Origin: Tragulus kanchil
Taxonomy: Eukaryota > Chordata > Mammalia > Artiodactyla > Tragulidae
Reading direction: 5' to 3'
NCBI GenBank assembly: GCA_022376925.1
Contig: JAIOJX010000027.1
Span: 19,299,471 to 19,363,470 of the forward strand
Length of the DNA: 64,000 bases
Part shown: positions 34,552 to 46,022 of the stretch, piece after piece
How the letters are laid out: every line of letters begins with the position of its first letter
How positions within the stretch are numbered: position 1 is the first letter of the stretch
The notes under the pieces: model-generated
Told to the model about the DNA's origin: nothing
Databases searched by the model: none
What the model saw: the letters and a program-made list of their open reading frames with translations, nothing else
Translations under genes and position numbers: made by a program

Positions 34552-34890
34552 CCTGCCCAGGAAGTCTTCACCACTCTTGTTCTTACATCTCTTTCTCCAC
34601 ACTGCTAAATCTCTCTTAGTCTCCATTCGACTGTCACAGAAGGATAAATACGATTACTACACTACATCAGAGAGTTGTTCAGTTACAGGTCACCTGAGAT
34701 GATGCCTGGAAAGCAGGAAACATGTATTAGGTATGAGTTATCTTTACCATTACATCAGTCTCCCCGAATATGGCTTTTTGCTGTTTTTCTTAATGAAAAG
34801 GTAAGAATGCTGAGTGACTATGTAGGAGACAGATATCTGAAAAGTCTTCATTCTCGTAAATCATCAGTTTTCAAGCATAAGGCTTTGCAG

Positions 34891-34892
<2 letters not shown>

Positions 34893-34924
<32 letters not shown>
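34893..34924. repeat. (AT)16 microsatellite, duplicate copy
   Basis: Identical in length to the tract at 33783. Confidence 0.95.
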
Positions 34925-34926
<2 letters not shown>

Positions 34927-35556
34927 GTGAAGGGAGGATAAATTCCAGTGGTTCCCTCCCCACGTCGTCCTGGTGATGAGAGGACCTGCAGAAGCCAGGC
35001 AAGCTTAAAGGAAAGGACCACATGGATCTGAACAGAGCGCAAAGCTGAGTTCCAGAAATCAGTGCCTCCCTCCCCAGGGAGTCAAAGCTAGAGGCAGGTC
35101 TCTCTCCTCCCTGGAGCGGCTGACGTTCTCTCTACTAAAACCCAGGAGATGGCTGCTCTCTCGGGGAAACTTCTGGAAATCAAATGCCATGCCCTGCGTA
35201 GAGACGAGCCATAGACCACTATGCCTCAACATGTGGAAGAACTATATTCTATATAGTGCATGAAATATCAGCTTGGCCAGCACCATGGAAAGCTAAATCG
35301 ATCCATATGATTGGAATTTTGCCCAGATCTTTTAAGCAAAGGGGGTGGCAGTGGGCGGAGGCACCATTTTGAAATTAGCATTATCAATATGGTAAGACAT
35401 TCTGAATGCTAGCGGGTCTGCCATAGGAAGTGATGTAATAAGAGCCAGCTTACTGCTCCTGCCTCTTGAACAGGAAATATTTTCCTTGAGGAATAGAATA
35501 CTTGAAAACTGCAGATTGCATTTTAATATTAACCAGATTTCTACATTAAACATGAT

Positions 35557-37880
35557 TTCCGAGAACAATTTGATTTTCCTTTTTTTTCCCCCCGCTCTGT
35601 CTCTTTACCCCCACCGCGCCCCTCAAGCAAGTGATCAGAACTGCACTCAACCACGGGCAGCTCCTGGAACGGACCCAAGGCTGACTGCAATTTAAATGTC
35701 AAATGCTGCACACGCTCTCCGTCAGCAACACGCGTCCCTCACGGCTGCCCTGCCCATCGCTCCCGCTTCTTGACGCCTTCAGATGGCTACAAATTCTCCC
35801 CGGCTTTCTCTGATTGTCTCCAAGTGTGGGATTTCAAGGCCTGTTCCTTCTTCCTCCTTCTGTTTTAGACGAGTGAGTGTAATCACCTTCTAGAACAAGC
35901 ACGGAGCAACAAGAAAATGACCAGACCTGTTTTAAATTTTGAAAGAAGCCTAGAGTAGTTTTCTGGGGTTCCTAGAACTAGTTTCTGCAATAAACTGCAG
36001 AGTCAAAACAAACAAACAAAAGGCTTTTTTCTTTTTTTCTGTTTTTTTTTAAACTGGCTATAGAGATCTATTCCCAGTGGATACATACACAGGAATTCTA
36101 AGCTACCAAAAATGGCCTTTCTCGGGGCAGGCTGACAGCAGTGACAACCCCTGATGGGCTAATGGAAGCACGTCAGGATTTATCAGTTTTGATTGCTATC
36201 GGCTTTGGCAGCAAAATGGTGAAATAAAGACAATTTAAGGGCAGTTGTGCAGGGACGTGATAGGGTGTGGAACCCCTGCTACAAGCAATGGGCTGTCATC
36301 CTTGATTTGTTGAAAGCAGACGGCAGCAAAACGGGGGCCACAAAGGAGGAGGAGCGAGGAGAACAGAGAGCCGCAAGGTAATAAGACCTAAAGCACGAGA
36401 CTCGGGAGCACGTACTGACATACATGAGGATACCTGTTGCCTAATAAGATAATTAGGGGATAACAGTTCTAAAGAGAGTTTTTAGCATTTGACATAAATA
36501 AGCAAGAGTTTCTAATAAAATAGGTCAAAGAAGGATTTTGCTATTGTTGTTTTTGTTGCTCAGTCATGTCTGGTTTTGTGACCCCATGGACTGTCACCTG
36601 CCAGGCTCCTCTGTCCATGGGATTTTCCAGGTAAGAATACTGGAGAAGGTTGCCAGGCCCTTCCCAGGAGATCTTCCCAGACCAGGAATCGAACCCATGC
36701 CTCCATGGGCATGGATTCCGAGAACAATTTGATTTTCCTTTTTTTTCCCCCCGCTCTGTCTCTTTACCCCCACCGCCCCCCTCAAGCAAGTGATCAGAAC
36801 TGCACTCAACCACGGGCAGCTCCTGGAACGGACCCAAGGCTGCCTGCAATTCAAATGTCAAATGCTCCACACGCTCTCCGTCAGCAACACGCGCCCTCAC
36901 GGCTGCCCTGCCCATCGCTCCCGCTTCTTGACGCCTTCAGATGGCTACAAATTCTCCCCGGCTTTCTCTGATTGTCTCCAAGTGTGGGATTTCAAGGCCT
37001 GTTCCTTCTTCCTCCTTCTGTTTTAGACGAGTGAGTGTAATCACCTTCTAGAACAAGCACGGAGCAACAAGAAAATGACCAGACCTGTTTTAAATTTTGA
37101 AAGAAGCCTAGAGTAGTTTTCTGGGGTTCCTAGAACTAGTTTCTGCAATAAACTGCAGAGTCAAAACAAACAAACAAAAGGCTTTTTTCTTTTTTTCTGT
37201 TTTTTTTTAAACTGGCTATAGAGATCTATTCCCAGTGGATACATACACAGGAATTCTAAGCTACCAAAAATGGCCTTTCTCGGGGCAGGCTGACAGCAGT
37301 GACAACCCCTGATGGGCTAATGGAAGCACGTCAGGATTTATCAGTTTTGATTGCTATCGGCTTTGGCAGCAAAATGGTGAAATAAAGACAATTTAAGGGC
37401 AGTTGTGCAGGGACGTGATAGGGTGTGGAACCCCTGCTACAAGCAATGGGCTGTCATCCTTGATTTGTTGAAAGCAGACGGCAGCAAAACGGGGGCCACA
37501 AAGGAGGAGGAGCGAGGAGAACAGAGAGCCGCAAGGTAATAAGACCTAAAGCACGAGACTCGGGAGCACGTACTGACATACATGAGGATACCTGTTGCCT
37601 AATAAGATAATTAGGGGATAACAGTTCTAAAGAGAGTTTTTAGCATTTGACATAAATAAGCAAGAGTTTCTAATAAAATAGGTCAAAGAAGGATTTTGCT
37701 ATTGTTGTTTTTGTTGCTCAGTCATGTCTGGCTCTTTGTGACCCCATGGACTGTCACCTGCCAGGCTCCTCTGTCCATGGGATTTTCCAGGTAAGAATAC
37801 TGGAGAAGGTTGCCAGGCCCTTCCCCAGGAGATCTTCCCAGACCAGGAATCGAACCCATGCCTCCTGCATGGGCAGATGG
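35557..37880. repeat. Direct duplication 12 (~1.16 kb; A 35557-36715, B 36716-37880)
   Basis: The copies abut; the offset is ~1159 bp. Copy A ends inside a Bov-tA SINE ('catgcctccatgggcatgga') and B resumes at 'ttccgagaacaatttg'. Differences near the B start: 'accgcccccc' for 'accgcgcccc', 'gctgcctgcaattc' for 'gctgactgcaattt'. The central part (36040-36480 and 37200-37640) is unique sequence with few repeats. Likely assembly overlap. Confidence 0.93.
36556..36715 (-). mobile_element. Bov-tA SINE, cut by junction
   Basis: On the + strand: 'ttgctcagtcatgtctggtt', 'ctctgtccatgggattttcc', 'aggaatcgaacccatgcctc'. It stops at the duplication 12 junction, so the reversed tRNA head is missing here but present at 37714-37898. 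Confidence 0.88.
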
Positions 37881-37898
37881 ATTCTTTACCACTGAAAG
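37714..37898 (-). mobile_element. Bov-tA SINE, complete copy
   Basis: Duplicate of 36556-36715 extended to its end: 'cctcctgcatgggcagatgg', 'attctttaccactgaaagcc'. The phrase 'tggctctttgtgacc' here is closer to the family consensus than the 'tggttttgtgacc' of the cut copy. Confidence 0.9.
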
Positions 37899-38321
37899 CC
37901 CTGAAAGAAGAAATTAAAGCAAGCAACCCTGAAGTTGCTCTTAGGAGTCAGGAATGCTCTAGACCACCCCTCACCCTCAGAAGAAATGGTGGTGGGATAG
38001 GCAAGGGAAGCCAGGAGCCAAAACTGCCAGCAGCCTCTGGTTCTTGGAGGTGTCCTTCAACACAGCCACGACCAAGGGGAGAAGCAGCTGGTGACATTTG
38101 CCTGAAAACCACACTACCTTCTCTCGGCAGTGGGCTCCACCTTTCCAGCAGAGAGGAGACGTTGCGTCAAGATTTGAGGATGTCAAACATTAGAGACTCC
38201 TGAAAGTAAAACACACTGTTCTTAAGTCATTCACTTCAATTCAACATAAATGCCTCAAAACATTCGTCTTTTCTCTATTCATCCCTAGTCTAGCTTTCCA
38301 CGGCAAGGAAGAAATCAAGCA
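37899..38321. other. Unassigned spacer
   Basis: Single-copy DNA. A 108-codon + frame (37877-38203) starts inside the Bov-tA and has no recognisable domain. Confidence 0.5.
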
Positions 38322-38578
38322 TTGGTAGAAAACCTACTATGAGCTGGACTGCATGTTTCACGCATTAAATTTCACGACACTCTGCATCTACTCACCTTAT
38401 GAAATAGATACATCATCTCAGTTTTTAAAATGAGAAAACAGGAACAGCAAGGTTAAGGACCTCTTCGAGATCAGAAAGGATAAAATAGGTTTAAGGTACT
38501 AAGATGCAGGAGCAGATTTTGAGCTCAAAGCTGCCTGAATCAAAGAGGAGCGGTCTTTTCACTATATTCCATCGACCA
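38322..38578 (-). mobile_element. MIR SINE (ancient tRNA-derived)
   Basis: On the + strand the order is that of a reversed MIR: 'aacctactatgagctggact', 'ttaaaatgagaaaacaggaa', 'aaggttaaggacctc', 'tgagctcaaagctgcctgaa' and 'cggtcttttcactata'. It is strongly diverged. Confidence 0.7.
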
Positions 38579-38908
38579 TCCGGATGAGCTGCACATGTCT
38601 GACTCGACCGAGGCTGTTATCAGTAACCGTAACCGGCACCGGGCGTCTGGGCTTCCTCACTCTCAGGCTGCCTCACTGCACGGAGGCAACTCCCCAAAGG
38701 AGTCTTCTGCACCACGGCTCCCCCCAGCTCCAGACGGCGGCTCTGCTAGTAACCACCGCCTTCTCTGTGCCTGCAAAGTCCTCTGCTAATCCCGATTCAT
38801 CTGACTAAAGGCTTGGCGGTTCAAGAGGGAGGGGACATGTGCACCTATGGCTGATGCACATGCAGATGCACATGCACATCTCATGTGGATGTGTGACAGA
38901 AATCATCA

Positions 38909-38957
38909 CAGCACGCTAAAGCAATTATCCTCCAATTACAAAAATAAATTTTAAAAA
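38909..38957 (+). mobile_element. Short L1 3' tail-like fragment
   Basis: Reads 'gctaaagcaattatcctcca' then 'attacaaaaataaatttt' and an A-run, as at the end of ruminant L1 3' UTRs. Very short; duplicated at 39986-40034. Confidence 0.5.
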
Positions 38958-39462
38958 AAGGCCCAGCTTGGACACACATCGTCTCTATAAAGTCATCCAC
39001 CTTCCCTTCAATCTGGCATTTTATGCCAACTATAGGCAATCACTACAATAACTGCCTCTGGTCTGATCTCTCTCCTGTCTACTCCCAGCCACTGCTCCCT
39101 CCTCATCCATCTCTAGTTGAGAAGACTCTAATTCTAGAAGCAGCTGGTCCCTGTAGATCATGTTCTATCAGAGCCTCCACCAGAATCTCAGAAATGTAGT
39201 TGTTTAAGGCTCAACTGTCAAAACATTTAAGCATAAACTTATAGAAGAGAAAGAGGAACCAGAGACAAGTGCACAACTCCAGTTAAATATTTTAGTGTTC
39301 CCATCTTCATACTTGATAAAATATATAGGTAGAAATTCAGTTGGTTGACATCGCTATCAACTGATTTAGTTTATATCTACAGAACACGCTAGTCACTAGT
39401 GACGGGACCCCGGAACCCAGAACTTCCCATGAAACCTGCCCCAAGGTTAGGAGAACTTTGAT

Positions 39463-39655
39463 ATCTACTCACCTTATGAAATAGATACATCATCTCAGTT
39501 TTTAAAATGAGAAAACAGGAACAGCAAGGTTAAGGACCTCTTCGAGATCAGAAAGGATAAAATAGGTTTAAGGTACTAAGATGCAGGAGCAGATTTTGAG
39601 CTCAAAGCTGCCTGAATCAAAGAGGAGCGGTCTTTTCACTATATTCCATCGACCA
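39463..39655 (-). mobile_element. MIR SINE, partial duplicate
   Basis: Second copy of the 3' two thirds of 38322-38578, cut by the duplication 13 junction. Confidence 0.7.
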
Positions 39656-40683
39656 TCCGGATGAGCTGCACATGTCTGACTCGACCGAGGCTGTTATCAG
39701 TAACCGTAACCGGCACCGGGCGTCTGGGCTTCCTCACTCTCAGGCTGCCTCACTGCACGGAGGCAACTCCCCAAAGGAGTCTTCTGCACCACGGCTCCCC
39801 CCAGCTCCAGACGGCGGCTCTGCTAGTAACCACCGCCTTCTCTGTGCCTGCAAAGTCCTCTGCTAATCCCGATTCATCTGACTAAAGGCTTGGCGGTTCA
39901 AGAGGGAGGGGACATGTGCACCTATGGCTGATGCACATGCAGATGCACATGCACATCTCATGTGGATGTGTGACAGAAATCATCACAGCACGCTAAAGCA
40001 ATTATCCTCCAATTACAAAAATAAATTTTAAAAAAAGGCCCAGCTTGGACACACATCGTCTCTATAAAGTCATCCACCTTCCCTTCAATCTGGCATTTTA
40101 TGCCAACTATAGGCAATCACTACAATAACTGCCTCTGGTCTGATCTCTCTCCTGTCTACTCCCAGCCACTGCTCCCTCCTCATCCATCTCTAGTTGAGAA
40201 GACTCTAATTCTAGAAGCAGCTGGTCCCTGTAGATCATGTTCTATCAGAGCCTCCACCAGAATCTCAGAAATGTAGTTGTTTAAGGCTCAACTGTCAAAA
40301 CATTTAAGCATAAACTTATAGAAGAGAAAGAGGAACCAGAGACAAGTGCACAACTCCAGTTAAATATTTTAGTGTTCCCATCTTCATACTTGATAAAATA
40401 TATAGGTAGAAATTCAGTTGGTTGACATCGCTATCAACTGATTTAGTTTATATCTACAGAACACGCTAGTCACTAGTGACGGGACCCCGGAACCCAGAAC
40501 TTCCCATGAAACCTGCCCCAAGGTTAGGAGAACTTGATGAATGAATCTACCTGGGTCACAACAAACAAAGCTACTACAAGGATTTCTATATAATTTTTTA
40601 AACATTGTAAGTCACATTTAACCACACGTTTCAGAAGGGATTTCTCTGCAGTGCTAGGTTTAGTGAGCGTAGTCTTGATACTT

Positions 40684-41030
40684 TTAATTAATACTTTTTA
40701 TTGAGGTATAGTTCCTTTGCAATGTTTTGTTAGCTTCTGCTGTAAAACACACACACACCCCAATGTTCACTGCAGCAGAGTTTACAACAGGCAGGTCATG
40801 GAGCAACTACAATGTCCACAGGCAGAGGAGTGGCTAGAGACCATGTGAAGCATACAGACAGCAGGACATCACTCAGTCACTAAGAGGAACGAAATGGGGT
40901 CCCTGCAGAGATATGGATGGACCTAGAGACTGTCCCACACAATGAAGTAAGTCAGAGAGAAACAAATATATTTATGCATGTATGTGGAATCTAGAGTTCT
41001 ACATACTGAGAACAACGGGAAAATAAACTT
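40684..41030. mobile_element. Two L1 3' fragments in opposite orientation
   Basis: 40684-40745 reads a reversed L1 tail ('tattgaggtatagttccttt', 'gcaatgttttgttagcttct'). After a short CA repeat, 40761-41030 reads forward L1 3' UTR: 'aatgttcactgcagcagag', 'caatgtccacaggcagagg', 'gatatggatggacctagaga', 'gaagtaagtcagagagaaa' and 'atgtatgtggaatctaga'. Opposed fragments of this kind can arise by twin-priming or by two insertions. Confidence 0.75.
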
Positions 41031-42089
41031 TTTAAAAACTGGATAATATTTCATAGGGCTGTGTTCACCTATTTCAACCAAATGATGAGACATGAAAATC
41101 ATGTTTTGACAAGAATCAAGAGATTCTGAGGCTATTAGAGAATCCAGAATCCAGATTAGCAGAAACAGCCTCTCTCAGGGGCAGTTACGTCCCTACCACA
41201 AGGCATCACTCGAAAACCCAACAATACACACATTACTCTCATAGAAAAGTTGAAAATGAGATATAACGACAGGTCTCTGTTACTACCCATTAAGAGAGGT
41301 AATATCACTTTCAGTTTATTGAAACTGAATTCCAGCATGTGAGACATTAACTGCCAATCAGAAGAGAGATGCCATGTACATTAAGAAGTCCTGGAGGGAA
41401 GGATAATAATACGGGCCCTAAATCAGTTATGCTAAGGGATCTCACATCATTTCAGCACCTGTAATTTGTCATTATTATTAAGCCATGAAATGAAAAGGTG
41501 AGCCAAATGGTATGTGCTTTCCAGTGGTAAGTTTTTGTTGGAATGAGACACTGGGCCACCAGAGCCGCTAAAATATTTTTTAATGAATTCATAAAGAAAA
41601 TCCAGACACTTAAAAATAACAAGGCCTACAACAGTGCATTTCAGCAGAGTTTGCTGAAGGGGAATCAATATTTTTCCTTGAGACTCACTTCCTCTGATTC
41701 TCTCCTGCAAATGCAGACATGAGAATGTAAAGAGATCATTAGTTTTTCTCTTAAACATTAATGAGTAAAAGGCAGATGTTTCATGTTTAAGACCTAGATT
41801 TGTGATCGAGCTGCTTCTCAAAGGGGCGACTTGGGTTCATAGGCTCCAGGGAATGTAGCAGCAGGAACAATTTTTCATGTGTTCCCTAAGTAGAAGGACA
41901 AACACATACGGAAACTTTATCACTGAGTTAAAATGATCACAGCTGTGAATAAATGATTAATATGAAAAGTATTACAACGCCAAAGTTTTATTTTCTATTA
42001 AACTTCATGTAACAATGGTTAATTATTCCTGAGAAGTGCCAGGTAATACAGCTATTACTGCTTCTACTACCACTGCTAACACTAATAAC
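41031..42089. other. Unassigned single-copy stretch
   Basis: About 1 kb of AT-rich DNA with no recognisable repeat. A 124-codon minus frame (41447-41821) has no known domain and is treated as chance. Confidence 0.45.
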
Positions 42090-42285
42090 CAAGATTTTGC
42101 TTATAACAAGTATTTACTACAGACCACATGCTATGCTATGAAGCATTCCATCATCAACTTCATGAAGAATGTATTATCACCATCATCATTATTATTATTA
42201 TTCCCCATCAGGGAGGTCAAATAATCAATGTATAAAGAGTCTAAGTTGTTGCCTAGATCTTTAGCTAGTAAATGGTATGGCTGGC
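42090..42285 (-). mobile_element. Possible degenerate MIR with ATT/ATC repeat
   Basis: The order 'caagtatttactacagacca', 'catgctatgctatgaag', then a simple (ATC/ATT)n tract at 42178-42203, 'gggaggtcaaataat' and 'tagctagtaaatggtatggc' follows a reversed MIR. It is too diverged to be certain. Confidence 0.4.
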
Positions 42286-42993
42286 TAACACAACAGCGTT
42301 AATCAACTATACTCCAACATAAAACTTCAAAAAAAAATTAGTATGGCTGAATTTCCTAAACAAGTTTGTCAGGGTTGAGATTCACAAATAAGCATGCCAC
42401 GCTCTGAAGACAAAATTCTTAAACATTACAATGTTCTGTTTAACAGAGAACAAAGGAAAATGTCCACAAGTCCTGGAGAGTCCATAGCTTCTCCCCATCC
42501 CTTCCGTGTCTGGGTGCACAAAGTAAAAATAGAAAAAGACACTGTGGCAATGGGGAATTAAGTTGATTACGGTTGGCTGGGTAAGAGCCACTTTTACGAC
42601 TTCCTCAAGTTACATGATCCTACTGAATAGTCACATCGAAGGTAATTAGAATGGATCAATCCTATTAGAGTCTATCTGAAAAAGATTTCTAGATATAAAG
42701 CTCAGAGGTTCATATTTACACACACACACAAATACACACATACACACACACCCTTTCTTGCAGTTCCTTGAGTTAGCACACCGTAATCTCAAATAACCAA
42801 CACTGTCGACATTCTTGGTTTCCAGTCAGGGAAATAAAAAGAAAGAAAAAATTTCAACAAAATTGCCTTGGAGAAGTGAGAATCAAATCGCTTCTAAACA
42901 CACAGAACAGTAGGGAAGAGGACTGTTGTGGGGGAACCAGCATGGGGGTGAGTATGAGAAGGAACCTTGGCTAATGGGAACTGCCTTGAAGGC
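42286..42993. other. Unassigned stretch with short L1 tail and CA microsatellite
   Basis: Contains a short L1 3' tail at 42300-42340 ('aatcaactatactccaacat' plus A-run) and an imperfect (CA)n tract at 42717-42752. The remainder is unrecognised. Confidence 0.5.
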
Positions 42994-45180
42994 TAATTAC
43001 TCATGGAGAATTACAGACTCTCTCGAGGAAGCCTGGATCCCAGCCCCCTCACCACCCACCCCCACCCTAGGCTACCAGGGAGCTTTAATCCAAACAATTC
43101 TAGGCAAATGGGTCTCTTCTTTGTTTTAAGGAACTCTCCAGAGTCAGATTTCGAAAGTGCCCTCACTTGCACATTCCATATATTTTCCTCAACTTTCATA
43201 AATCTCTCTTTTTATTAAGTAAATCTAACTTTCCCATAAGAGTACAGCATTTGAGGAAATACTATACAAACTTTCTCTATTTCCCCAAAGTTCCAACATA
43301 ACCATAGGAAAATACTAGTGATCTTGTGGTATCGAGAGGTCAGGAGACTCCCAGACCATCATTTTTACCTACGTGTATCAACTCTCAAACAAAAATACTC
43401 AGAGACACACAACACACACAGAGGTCTTCTCTGATGAGCTTCCACCTTATCATAAATTTCTGGGACCATTTTATTCAGGACCTATCCTACTCTGCTTTAA
43501 AGTGCGATTGACCTCTGGGGTACACAGTGCATTTTTTCATATTCACACATGGTACTTTCTCAGCATGCATATTCCAAGGTTCCTTTCCAAGACTACTGAA
43601 TCAGAAACGGCCTGGATCGAGCCTTGGAACATGTAAATTTTAGCAAGCTCATTTAACTATTCTGCTATCAATTAAACACCGAGACGTGCTGAGTTAGTGC
43701 GACATCAGATAGCACTCAACTCCTGCCTAGAAACGCTTCTACTTTCTGGCAGGAAATTATAAAGTGCTCGGAAACCTCAGTTTCTTTGGTGAGCAAAGAT
43801 GACTGTGGTAATTGTTTCATAAAATGTGCAAGTGAATTTTCTGTCTGCTTTACACATTCGCCGTGTGTCACTTATATCTGAATGAAGCTAGAACAAACTA
43901 AATTTAAAAAAAAAAGGGGGGGCCAACTGTGTGACTGCTTAAATATACCGCCCAGAGAGTTTCAAGACTCAGGGTGGGAAAACCCATACATTCCAGCAGA
44001 GGAGACAGACCGGAGAATTGAGAAGGAAAAACAAAAGAACTACCACAGCTGGAATTCGTAAGTCTGGGCAAAACACCAGATTACCTGAGTCCTCTTGAAG
44101 GTTTAATTACTCATGGAGAATTACAGACTCTCTCGAGGAAGCCTGGATCCCAGCCCCTCACCACCCACCCCACCCTAGCTACCAGGGAGCTTTAATCCAA
44201 ACAATTCTAGGCAAATGGGTCTCTTCTTTGTTTTAAGGAACTCTCCAGAGTCAGATTTCGAAAGTGCCCTCACTTGCACATTCCATATATTTTCCTCAAC
44301 TTTCATAAATCTCTCTTTTTATTAAGTAAATCTAACTTTCCCATAAGAGTACAGCATTTGGAGGGGAAATACTATACAAACTTTCTCTATTTCCCCAAAG
44401 TTCCAACATAACCATAGGAAAATACTAGTGATCTTGTGGTATCGAGAGGTCAGGAGACTCCCAGACCATCATTTTTACCTACGTGTATCAACTCTCAAAC
44501 AAAAATACTCAGAGACACACAACACACACAGAGGTCTTCTCTGATGAGCTTCCACCTTATCATAAATTTCTGGGACCATTTTATTCAGGACCTATCCTAC
44601 TCTGCTTTAAAGTGCGATTGACCTCTGGGGTACACAGTGCATTTTTTCATATTCACACATGGTACTTTCTCAGCATGCATATTCCAAGGTTCCTTTCCAA
44701 GACTACTGAATCAGAAACGGCCTGGATCGAGCCTTGGAACATGTAAATTTTAGCAAGCTCATTTAACTATTCTGCTATCAATTAAACACCGAGACGTGCT
44801 GAGTTAGTGCGACATCAGATAGCACTCAACTCCTGCCTAGAAACGCTTCTACTTTCTGGCAGGAAATTATAAAGTGCTCGGAAACCTCAGTTTCTTTGGT
44901 GAGCAAAGATGACTGTGGTAATTGTTTCATAAAATGTGCAAGTGAATTTTCTGTCTGCTTTACACATTCGCCGTGTGTCACTTATATCTGAATGAAGCTA
45001 GAACAAACTAAATTTAAAAAAAAAAGGGGGGGCCAACTGTGTGACTGCTTAAATATACCGCCCAGAGAGTTTCAAGACTCAGGGTGGGAAAACCCATACA
45101 TTCCAGCAGAGGAGACAGACCGGAGAATTGAGAAGGAAAAACAAAAGAACTACCACAGCTGGAATTCGTAAGTCTGGGCA
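42994..45180. repeat. Direct duplication 14 (~1.08 kb; A 42994-44070, B 44104-45180)
   Basis: The offset is 1110 bp. In the first 300 bases of B, G and C run lengths differ ('cccacccccaccctaggcta' in A against 'cccaccccaccctagcta' in B; 'tttggaggggaaat' in B against 'tttgaggaaat' in A). The 33-base junction (44071-44103) is unique. Its last ~187 bases occur a third time at 46093-46279. No transposon recognised inside. Likely assembly overlap. Confidence 0.92.
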
Positions 45181-45473
45181 CCAGTGAGCAGTCTGGCGAC
45201 CAGGATTTCACCTGAGTCCTCAGCAGTGCACTGGCAGACACATCCCTGTAAAGAAAGTCCCTGAGTCAGGAAAAGAACCACCACGCAGGAGCAGAAGGAG
45301 CCGTTCTTGGAGCACACACAGGAAGAAAAAGTGCGCGTGGATCCACCAGTCAGGAGGAAGCAGCATCATTATACCTGGGGCATCAGATCAGGACAGAATC
45401 CTTGGAAGAGAACTTCCTCAGTAGTGGGGAAAACTCAGTCTTGGACTGGAGGCCAGGCTCGGGGGTCCCCTTT

Positions 45474-45681
45474 GCTGTTGTTCAGTCACGAAGTCATATC
45501 TGAGTCTCTGAAACCCCCGTGGACGGCAGCCCACCAGGCTCCTCTGTCCATGGAACTCTCCAGGCAAGAATACCAGAGTGGGTTGCCATGCCCTTCTTCA
45601 GAAGATCTTCCCAGCGCAGGGATCAAACCCAGTCTCCTGCTTTGCAGGTGGCTTCCACACCACAGAGTCATAGGGGAAGCT
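45474..45681 (-). mobile_element. Bov-tA SINE
   Basis: On the + strand: 'gctgttgttcagtcacgaag', 'ccaccaggctcctctgtcca', 'agaataccagagtgggttgc', 'gcgcagggatcaaacccagt' and the reversed head 'agtcataggggaagc'. Followed directly by a microsatellite. Confidence 0.9.
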
Positions 45682-45730
45682 ATATATATGTGTGTATGTA
45701 TATATACATAGATATAGATATAGATATAAG
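45681..45730. repeat. TA/TG and (GATATA)n microsatellite
   Basis: A compound simple repeat, 'tatatatatgtgtgtatg' then 'gatatagatatagatata', lying between two Bov-A-type pieces. Duplicated at 46779-46828. Confidence 0.9.
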
Positions 45731-45734
45731 ATTT

Positions 45735-45823
45735 GAGACCCCACAGACTGTAGCTAGCCAGGCTTCTCCATCAACGGAATTTTCCAGGCAAGAATACCAG
45801 AGTGGGTTGCCATGCCCTCCTCC
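45735..45823 (-). mobile_element. Bov-A partial monomer
   Basis: On the + strand: 'gagaccccacagactgtagc', 'ggaattttccaggcaagaat', 'ccagagtgggttgccatgcc'. Only the Bov-A portion is present, without a tRNA head. Confidence 0.82.
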
Positions 45824-45978
45824 GTACACATAATACTACTTGTCTACTAAGTCAAACAAAGTTAGAGTTGATGCCAGATTTGCTATTTTTTGTGTATCTT
45901 TTTCCATGGGAATCTCAACGCTACTCTTATGATGAATACCATGGTCCCCTATCATACCAGTCAGGATTTACTATGAAT

Positions 45979-46022
45979 TGGGCTTCCCCGCTAGCTCAGT
46001 TGGTAGAGGACCCACCTGCAAT
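45979..46022 (+). mobile_element. Bov-tA head, cut by junction
   Basis: The first ~44 bases of the element that is complete at 47078. It stops at 'cacctgcaat' where the duplication 15 junction begins. Confidence 0.85.

Larger units (their letters stand above)
33277..35500. repeat. Direct duplication 11 (~1.11 kb; A 33277-34386, B 34391-35500)
   Basis: The offset runs from 1114 to 1110 bp. In the first 200 bases B loses single A residues ('tcaaaactt' for 'tcaaaaactt'), has 'gctcggtctctt' for 'gctcgcggtctctt', and holds an N at 34551. Near the end copy A shows losses of its own. The (AT)16 microsatellite has the same length in both. Likely assembly overlap. Confidence 0.94.
38386..40533. repeat. 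Direct duplication 13 (~1.07 kb; A 38386-39456, B 39463-40533)
   Basis: The offset is 1077 bp and the copies look identical over nearly their whole length; the A end shows 'gaactttgat' where B reads 'gaacttgatgaat'. It begins within the MIR. Contains a CpG-containing segment (38575-38820), a repeated 'atgcacatgc' motif patch (38850-38880) and an L1-tail-like A-rich piece. Likely assembly overlap. Confidence 0.92.

Noticed and set aside
45307..45711. 134-codon frame starting MEHTQEEKVRVD
   Set aside because: Its second half is a Bov-tA SINE and microsatellite, and the first half has no recognisable domain.
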